Below the pieces are notes generated by a model that was not told where the DNA came from, did not search any database, and saw nothing but the letters and a program-made list of their open reading frames with translations. From Verrucomicrobiaceae bacterium (GTDB lineage: Bacteria > Verrucomicrobiota > Verrucomicrobiae > Verrucomicrobiales > Akkermansiaceae), in contig RPOS01000190.1 in NCBI GenBank assembly GCA_003820635.1, positions 1 to 5,003 on the forward strand: 5,003 nucleotides of DNA. The letters are read 5' to 3'. Shown piece after piece: positions 1 through 5,003 of this stretch (position 1 is its first letter; the number at the start of each line of letters is the position of its first letter). The translations under genes were made by a program, and so were the position numbers.

Positions 1-2
1 CC

Positions 3-1127
3 AGAATCCTCCTGCTGCCTGCTTTGCATTCTTGCGTGTTATGTCTGCTTCTTTCCGCCTGCGGAAAAAAAGACATCGCAGGTCCGGCTGGTGCTCCCAA
101 TCCCATGGACCGCGAGCAACCGGTGGAAGTGATGGAAATCACCGTGATGAACCTACAGGAAACCGTCGGCCTCGTCGGCAGCATCGCCGCCAATGAAAGC
201 GCCGAGATGCGGCCCGAGATTCCCGGCGTGATCGAGTCCATCCATTTCGAAGAAGGCTCCGCCGTCAAACAAGGCGCAGTGCTCGCCAAGCTCGACACCC
301 GCGAACTCGAGGCACAGCTCGCCGAGACCCGCGCCAGTTTCCAACTCGCCGAGCGCAATCTGGAACGCAACCGCCTGTTGTTGGAAGACGACGCCGTTTC
401 CAAACTCGAGGTGGACGCCGCCGTGACCGAACACGCCAAGCTCAAGGCCGCCATCGACCTGCTGGAAGTGCGGCTTGCCAAATCCTCCATCATCGCGCCC
501 TTCGATGGCATGGCCGGTGCGCGCTCGCTCTCGGTCGGCGATTTCGTCACCTCGCAATCCATCATCACCACCATCGATGACCTCTCGCGGCTGAAAGTGG
601 AAATGCAGGTGCCCGAGCGCTACCTGCCCAACCTCAAGCCCGGCGGCACCTTCAGCCTGCGCGCCGCCACCTCCGGACCGGACACCCAAGTCACCGGCGA
701 GGTGTATTTCGTCTCGCCGCGCATCGATGAAGACACCCGCTCCACCTTGGTGAAAGGATATGTCAACAAGCCGCCGGCATATCTCAAGCCCGGCATGTTC
801 GCCAACATCACACTGGTGCTGCGCACCGTGCCGGATGCCATGGCCGTGCCGGAAACCGCCATCCTCAGCTCGCCGCGCGGCACGGTGCTCGTCATGCCGA
901 AGGAAAAAGACGGTGCCACCATCGCCGAGTTCGTTCCCGTCAAAACCGGCCTGCGCATTCCCGGATACGTGCAGGTCACTCCGGTCGGCCCGCCCGTGAA
1001 GCCCGGCGACAAGATCGTCTCCGCAGGCGTCGGCGGCCTCATCCTTTTCCCAGGCATGAAACTCAAGCCCGTGGAACCCGTCGTCACGCCCGTCATGCCC
1101 GCCGAGACCGACCGGAAGCTGGAATGA
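3..1127 (+). CDS. RND efflux periplasmic adaptor subunit (membrane fusion protein), lipoprotein; 5'-partial
   Basis: This is the adaptor of a tripartite RND pump, bridging the inner-membrane permease and an outer-membrane channel in the periplasm. The frame is open to the window edge. A TTG at 24 could be read as a start, but in-frame codons from base 3 (RILLLPAL...) extend a hydrophobic signal peptide, so the true start probably lies upstream of base 1. The signal ends in a lipobox, LSAC, whose Cys (residue 13 counted from the TTG) would be lipidated. Using the same numbering, a first lipoyl half lies at about 61-91, an alpha-hairpin at about 92-149, the second lipoyl half at about 150-186 (SSIIAPFDG), a beta-barrel at about 187-265 (DEDTRS, LKPGMFA), and a membrane-proximal domain to about 350. 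R115, L119 and S126 match the R-x3-L-x6-S TolC-docking motif at the hairpin tip. The permease gene follows after 34 bases. The family call is firm; the substrate is unknown. Confidence 0.93.
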   Translation, partial: RILLLPALHSCVLCLLLSACGKKDIAGPAGAPNPMDREQPVEVMEITVMNLQETVGLVGSIAANESAEMRPEIPGVIESIHFEEGSAVKQGAVLAKLDTRELEAQLAETRASFQLAERNLERNRLLLEDDAVSKLEVDAAVTEHAKLKAAIDLLEVRLAKSSIIAPFDGMAGARSLSVGDFVTSQSIITTIDDLSRLKVEMQVPERYLPNLKPGGTFSLRAATSGPDTQVTGEVYFVSPRIDEDTRSTLVKGYVNKPPAYLKPGMFANITLVLRTVPDAMAVPETAILSSPRGTVLVMPKEKDGATIAEFVPVKTGLRIPGYVQVTPVGPPVKPGDKIVSAGVGGLILFPGMKLKPVEPVVTPVMPAETDRKLE

Positions 1128-1161
1128 TCTCTAATTTGAAATTACATATCTCAAATTCCTC
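1128..1161 (+). promoter_or_regulatory. AT-rich spacer with small inverted repeats between adaptor and pump genes
   Basis: Nine of 34 bases are G or C (about 26%), against clearly GC-rich flanking genes. Two overlapping symmetries are visible. One is a 13-base near-palindrome, TAATTTGAAATTA (1132-1144), with 6-base arms around a central G. The other is a 7-base inverted repeat, AATTTGA (1133-1139) with TCAAATT (1151-1157), separated by 11 bases. ATCTC also occurs twice, at 1127-1131 and 1148-1152. No purine-rich Shine-Dalgarno sequence precedes the ATG at 1162. The stem would be weak and has no U-tract, so a terminator is unlikely. It could be a low-structure translation start region, an operator or an internal promoter. 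The function is inference; only the composition and repeats are seen directly. Confidence 0.4.
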
Positions 1162-4100
1162 ATGATCATCTCCGACACCTCCATCAAGCGCCCCGTGCTG
1201 ACCATCGTTGGCGCGCTGATCGTGATTCTGTTAGGCATGCTCTCCTTCGGGCGGCTGCCGGTGCGCGAGTATCCGGATACCGACGTGCCGACGGTTTCCG
1301 TCACCACGATCTATCGCGGTGCCTCCGCCGAGGTGGTGGAAAGCCGCGTCACCGAGACACTGGAGGAGCAACTCTCCGCCATCGACGGCATCCGTGTGAT
1401 GAAGTCCTCCTCACGCGAGCAGGTCTCGACCATCACCATCGAATTCGTGCTGGATCGCGATCCGGACGAGGCGGCCAACGACGTGCGCGACCGCGTGAGC
1501 CGCGCGCGCGGCCGGTTGCCCGACGAAGTGGACGAGCCGATCATCGCCAAGGAGGAAGCCGACGCGCAGCCGGTGCTGTGGATGACCTTCACTTCCGACC
1601 GCTTTTCCCGCACCGAACTGACGGACATCGTGGACCGCATTGCCAAGCAGCGCATCCAGACGGTGCCGGGCGTGGGCACCATCTTCATCGGCGGCGAGCG
1701 CCGTTATGCCATGCGCCTGTGGCTCGATCCCGACAAGCTCGCCTCCTATCAACTCACCGCCGCCGATGTGGAGGACGCGCTGCGCGCACAAAACGTCGAT
1801 ATCCCCGGCGGCCGGATCGAATCATTCGCCCGCGAGTTCACCGTGCGCACCCAGGGTGAGCTGGCCGATGCCGCCGCCTTCGAGGAAATGATCATCGCCA
1901 CCCGCGGCAACAGCCAGATCAAGCTCAAGGACGTGGGCCGCGCCGAGCTCGGGTCCGAAGACTACCGCACGCGCACCTTCTTCAACGGCAAGCCCACCGT
2001 CGGCCTCGGCGTGGTGCGCCAGTCAAAGTCGAATTTGTTGGAAGTGGCCGATGGCGTGAAGGAGCTCATCCCGGTGATCAAGGCGGAGCTGCCGGAAGGC
2101 ACCGACGTGCGTGTCGGCTATGACAGCTCGGTGTTCGTGCAGCGCTCGGTGGACGAGGTGTTCAAAACCTTCTTCGAGGCCTTCCTGATTGTCATCGCGG
2201 TGATTTTCTTCTTCCTGCTCGACTGGCGCGCGGTGGTGATCCCGGTGACGGCGATTCCGATTTCGATCATCGGCACCTTCGCCGTGCTGGCGGCACTGGG
2301 TTTCTCCATCAACATCCTCACGCTGCTTGCGCTCGTGCTGGCCATCGGCCTGGTGGTGGACGACGCGATCGTGATGCTGGAAAACATCTACCGCCGCATC
2401 GAGGAGGGTGAAACGAAGATCCAGGCATCCGTTCTCGGGGCGCGGCAGGTGGCATTCGCGATCATCGCCTCCACGCTCACGCTGGCGGCGGTGTTTCTTC
2501 CCGTGGCCTTCCAATCCGGCTCCACCGGACGGCTGTTCTACGAGTTCGGCGTTTCACTGGCGGTCTCGGTGATGGTTTCCATGGCGGTTTCCCTAACAGT
2601 CACGCCAATGCTGTGCTCGCTGCTGCTGAAGGGATACGACCCGAAGACCGGCCACGCACCGCACGGCTGGATCTACCGCGTGACCGAGCCGGGCTTTGAT
2701 TTCGTGACCCGCTGGTTCGGCAAATCCCTGCGGCTTTCCCTCAGGGCATGGCCGCTGGTGATTCTTCTATCAGCCGCTTTCGTCGCGCTCGCACCCTTCG
2801 CCTACAAGGGACTGCAACGCGAACTCACTCCGCTGGAAGACCGCGGCAGTTTCATCTCCATCTTCAACGGCCCGCTCGGGTCGCATCCGGACTACACCTT
2901 CAACTACGTCAAAAAAATGACGGAGATCATTGCGCGCCACCCGGAGCTCGAGCGCTACTTCTCCGCCACCGCCTTCGCCCGTGGCGCGCCGGGCGCGGGC
3001 AACCAGGGCCTCGTGTTCTCCACTCTCAAGCCGTGGGAGAAACGCGAGCGCTCGACCCAGGACATCGTCAATGAAATCAACGCCGCCTACGGACAGGAAG
3101 TCACCGGCGGGCTGTCATTCGCCATCATTCCCAATCCGCTTGGCGGGCGGCGCTTGAGCGAGAGTTTCGAACTCGTCCTGCAAGGCAACGATTTCGACAA
3201 ACTGCTCGGCTACGGCGACACCGTGCTCACCAAAATGCGCGGGAGCGGCATCTTCGAAGGCGCGCGCGCCGAACCGAAAACCGACAAGCCGCAGCTCGAT
3301 GTCACCATCGAGCGCGAACGCGCCGCGGACCTCGGCGTGCCGGTTTCACGCATCGCCACCACGCTGGAATCATTGTTCGGCGGGCGCCAGGTCACCCAAT
3401 ACAAACAGGCGGGCCGCCAGTATGATGTGATCTTGCAAATCGAGGATGCCGCGCGCCTCTCGCCCTCGGACCTCGGCAAGGTCTATGTGCGCTCCGACAA
3501 GGGCGGCCTCGTGCAGCTCTCCAACGTGGTTTCCCGCGAGGAAACCATCACGCCGGAGGAATACCCGCACTTCAACCGGCTGCGGTCCATCTCCATCAAG
3601 GCGCGCCTTGCCCAGGGCAAAACCGTAGGCGATGGCGTGGACTTCATCGAGGAGATCCTCCCGGACATCCTGCCCGAGGGATATGGCCACGCATGGGACG
3701 GCGAGACGCGCGAGTATGTGGACAGCGCCAGCGACACGCTCACGCTGTTCGTCCTTGGCCTGCTCTTCACTTTCCTCATCCTGGCCGCGCAGTTCGAAAG
3801 CTGGGTCCACCCGGTCACCATCTTCACCGGCGTGGCGCTCGCTCTAACAGGCGGTGTGCTCACGCTCTACGGCACCCGGTTTTTCGGCGAGCCGATGACC
3901 AACAACCTCTTCGCGCAGTTCGGGCTCATTCTGCTCATCGGCCTCATCGCCAAGAACGGCATCCTCATTGTCGAGTTTGCCAACCAACTCCAGTTGGAAG
4001 GAAAGGACGCCTTCGATGCCGTGTGGGAAGCCACCACCCTGCGCTTCCGCCCGATTTTGATGACGTCCATCTCCACCATCGGCGGCACCCTGCCGCTGGC

Positions 4101-4311
4101 CATCGCGTCCGGCGCCGGTTCGGAAACCCGCAATCCGCTCGGCCTGGTGGTCGTCGGCGGCATGACCATCGCCACCGTGCTCACGCTTTTCGTGGTGCCG
4201 GTGTTCTATCTCACTTTCGACTGGATGGTGCGGAAGGTGACCGGCCACTCCAGCGCCCAAGGCCTGCGCCGCGCCGCCCGTGTGGAGGCGGAAGTGGAGA
4301 AGGCGGGGTGA
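1162..4311 (+). CDS. RND multidrug efflux permease, HAE-1 type (AcrB/MexB-like inner-membrane pump)
   Basis: This is a proton-driven antiporter of the inner membrane, expected to work as a trimer that takes up substrates from the periplasm or membrane and passes them to the outer-membrane channel. Its 1049 residues equal the usual family length. It has the duplicated architecture: TM1 (about 12-31), a first periplasmic loop (about 32-335), TM2-TM6 (about 337-489), TM7 (about 529-548), a second loop (about 549-857), and TM8-TM12 (about 859-1018). TM4 carries GLVVDDAIVMLEN with Asp400/Asp401. TM10 carries GLIAKNGILIVEFAN with Lys931. RFRPILMTS supplies Arg961 and Thr968. These match the AcrB relay D407/D408/K940/R971/T978 and argue for drug-type rather than heavy-metal RND. 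The ATG gives the canonical N-terminus, a short cytosolic stretch before TM1 (ISDTSIKRPV). The gene sits 34 bases after the adaptor and is probably co-transcribed with it. Several aromatic positions of the AcrB drug pocket appear changed, so substrates cannot be assumed. The exact subfamily is not resolved. Confidence 0.96.
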   Translation: MIISDTSIKRPVLTIVGALIVILLGMLSFGRLPVREYPDTDVPTVSVTTIYRGASAEVVESRVTETLEEQLSAIDGIRVMKSSSREQVSTITIEFVLDRDPDEAANDVRDRVSRARGRLPDEVDEPIIAKEEADAQPVLWMTFTSDRFSRTELTDIVDRIAKQRIQTVPGVGTIFIGGERRYAMRLWLDPDKLASYQLTAADVEDALRAQNVDIPGGRIESFAREFTVRTQGELADAAAFEEMIIATRGNSQIKLKDVGRAELGSEDYRTRTFFNGKPTVGLGVVRQSKSNLLEVADGVKELIPVIKAELPEGTDVRVGYDSSVFVQRSVDEVFKTFFEAFLIVIAVIFFFLLDWRAVVIPVTAIPISIIGTFAVLAALGFSINILTLLALVLAIGLVVDDAIVMLENIYRRIEEGETKIQASVLGARQVAFAIIASTLTLAAVFLPVAFQSGSTGRLFYEFGVSLAVSVMVSMAVSLTVTPMLCSLLLKGYDPKTGHAPHGWIYRVTEPGFDFVTRWFGKSLRLSLRAWPLVILLSAAFVALAPFAYKGLQRELTPLEDRGSFISIFNGPLGSHPDYTFNYVKKMTEIIARHPELERYFSATAFARGAPGAGNQGLVFSTLKPWEKRERSTQDIVNEINAAYGQEVTGGLSFAIIPNPLGGRRLSESFELVLQGNDFDKLLGYGDTVLTKMRGSGIFEGARAEPKTDKPQLDVTIERERAADLGVPVSRIATTLESLFGGRQVTQYKQAGRQYDVILQIEDAARLSPSDLGKVYVRSDKGGLVQLSNVVSREETITPEEYPHFNRLRSISIKARLAQGKTVGDGVDFIEEILPDILPEGYGHAWDGETREYVDSASDTLTLFVLGLLFTFLILAAQFESWVHPVTIFTGVALALTGGVLTLYGTRFFGEPMTNNLFAQFGLILLIGLIAKNGILIVEFANQLQLEGKDAFDAVWEATTLRFRPILMTSISTIGGTLPLAIASGAGSETRNPLGLVVVGGMTIATVLTLFVVPVFYLTFDWMVRKVTGHSSAQGLRRAARVEAEVEKAG

Positions 4312-4359
4312 GATTGATCCGTGCTTGCCCGGTCGGTAATCACAAGGCATTCGAAGCGC

Positions 4360-5001
4360 ATGGATTTCGCGGCGGTGTTGTTTGATTTCGACGGTGTGCT
4401 GGTGGATACCGAGTGGGCGATCTATCAGTCTTGGCGGCGCGTGTTCGAGGCGCACGCGCACGACCTGCCGCTGGAGATTTACACGCGCTGCATCGGCTCG
4501 GATTTCGCGACATGGTCGCCCAAGACGCATCTTGAGGACCTCACCGGCCTGGCCTTCGACTGGCACGATCTCGATACCCGGCGGCAGGAGGAAATCATGG
4601 CAGAACTCGGTGGCGCGGGGCCGATGCACGGCGTGAGCGAGGTGCTCGGCAAGCTCCCCGCAGCGGGACTGCCTGCGGCGGTGGTTTCCAGTTCATCGCA
4701 TCACTGGGTGGATGGCTGGCTTGAGAAACTCAGTCTGGCGCAGCACTTCGCCACCACCGTCTGCCGGGGCGACGCCGCGCGCATCAAGCCCGCGCCGGAT
4801 CTTTTTCTCGAAGCAGCGAAGCGCCTCGACGTCGCACCGCGGAACTGCCTGGTCATCGAGGATTCGCTCAACGGCGTGAACGCGGCGAAGGGCGCCGGCA
4901 TGTGCGTGTGGGCGGTGCCGAACCGGGTGACCGAATGCCTCGATTTCACAGTGGCGGACCGCATTTTCCGCTCGCTGGCGGAGTGCGCTGCTGAATTCTG
5001 A
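4360..5001 (+). CDS. HAD-superfamily hydrolase, subfamily IA (beta-phosphoglucomutase/YhcW-like phosphatase)
   Basis: This is a cytosolic phosphohydrolase of the haloacid dehalogenase superfamily, acting through a phospho-aspartate intermediate. All four motifs are readable, counting from the ATG at 4360. Motif I is DFDGVLVDTE, with nucleophile Asp9 and acid/base Asp11. Motif II is the Ser in AVVSSSS (about 110). Motif III is Lys143 in IKPAPD. Motif IV is Glu167/Asp168 in VIEDSLNG. A helical C1 cap lies between about 17 and 95. Length (213) and the late VPNRVT segment resemble Bacillus YhcW-type proteins. The His that follows motif I in true beta-phosphoglucomutase (H20) is not conserved here (Ile21), so a phosphatase is more likely than a mutase. 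An in-frame GTG at 4321 would add 13 residues (LARSVITRHSKR) not typical of the family, so ATG is preferred because motif I normally starts within about ten residues. The Shine-Dalgarno signal is weak (AAGG at 4344-4347). The gene starts 48 bases after the pump with no visible terminator. The substrate is unknown, and the link to efflux may be only positional. Confidence 0.9.
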   Translation: MDFAAVLFDFDGVLVDTEWAIYQSWRRVFEAHAHDLPLEIYTRCIGSDFATWSPKTHLEDLTGLAFDWHDLDTRRQEEIMAELGGAGPMHGVSEVLGKLPAAGLPAAVVSSSSHHWVDGWLEKLSLAQHFATTVCRGDAARIKPAPDLFLEAAKRLDVAPRNCLVIEDSLNGVNAAKGAGMCVWAVPNRVTECLDFTVADRIFRSLAECAAEF

Positions 5002-5003
5002 AG

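Noticed and set aside
153..1096. Two minus-strand open frames (178 and 158 codons) opposite the adaptor gene
   Set aside because: The real adaptor domains are read on the + strand. The antisense products have no motif, and they overlap each other in a way expected of GC-rich shadows.
1132..1157. Reading the spacer hairpin as a rho-independent terminator
   Set aside because: The stem is only seven mostly A-T pairs with an 11-base loop and no following T-tract, so it would be too weak.
1162..4311. Heavy-metal (CusA/CzcA) RND subtype
   Set aside because: TM4 has the paired aspartates and TM10 the lysine of drug-type pumps, and the N-terminus matches HAE-1 proteins. I saw no metal-binding methionine cluster.
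4312..4359. Possible terminator between the pump and HAD genes
   Set aside because: I could find no convincing stem of six or more pairs and no T-run in this stretch.
4321..4359. GTG start for the HAD gene, adding 13 residues
   Set aside because: The extra residues are not typical of the family, and the ATG at 4360 places the nucleophile motif at the usual distance from the N-terminus. The GTG start would sit 9 bases after the pump stop and remains possible.
3693..4385. Plus-strand open frame (230 codons) in another frame of the pump gene
   Set aside because: The translation is rich in Arg, His and Pro without family resemblance, and it overlaps the conserved TM8-TM12 coding region. It is a frame shadow.
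3844..4629. Long minus-strand open frame (261 codons) across the 3' end of the pump and into the HAD gene
   Set aside because: It lies opposite two well-supported genes, and its translation is low-complexity, rich in His, Arg, Gly and Glu, with no recognisable domain. It is a by-product of high GC at third codon positions.

Overview
The window is GC-rich, tightly packed bacterial DNA with three genes, all on the + strand. There are only two short gaps between them, 34 and about 48 bases. The first two genes form an RND-type tripartite efflux unit: a periplasmic adaptor (membrane fusion protein) lipoprotein, then a full-length inner-membrane RND pump of the HAE-1 (hydrophobe/drug-proton antiport) type. 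The third is an unrelated-looking HAD-superfamily subclass IA phosphohydrolase, which ends two bases before the window edge.

Layout. Bases 1-1127 hold the adaptor gene, cut at its 5' end by the window edge. Bases 1128-1161 are a strikingly AT-rich spacer with small inverted repeats. Bases 1162-4311 hold the 1049-residue RND permease. Bases 4312-4359 are a short gap with no obvious terminator. Bases 4360-5001 hold the HAD hydrolase (213 residues from the preferred ATG). I see no tRNA, rRNA, CRISPR, insertion sequence or mobile-element signature.

How the genes work together. The adaptor should be lipid-anchored by its N-terminal cysteine. It would link the permease to an outer-membrane channel of the TolC family through its alpha-hairpin tip, where an R-x3-L-x6-S docking motif is readable. 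The permease has the proton-relay residues of drug exporters (Asp400, Asp401, Lys931, Arg961, Thr968) and should use the proton gradient to expel hydrophobic or amphiphilic compounds. No outer-membrane channel gene and no regulator lies in the window. They may be upstream of base 1 or elsewhere in the genome.

Organism. The adaptor lipoprotein and tripartite pump imply a Gram-negative (diderm) bacterium. High GC, weak or absent Shine-Dalgarno sequences and an AT-rich spacer are compatible with Verrucomicrobiota or a similar group, but this is a low-confidence impression and not a diagnosis. I found no convincing undescribed system. The points worth a second look are the spacer, the altered drug-pocket positions in the pump, the shortened adaptor hairpin, and the clustering of rare leucine codons in a recurring heptamer.
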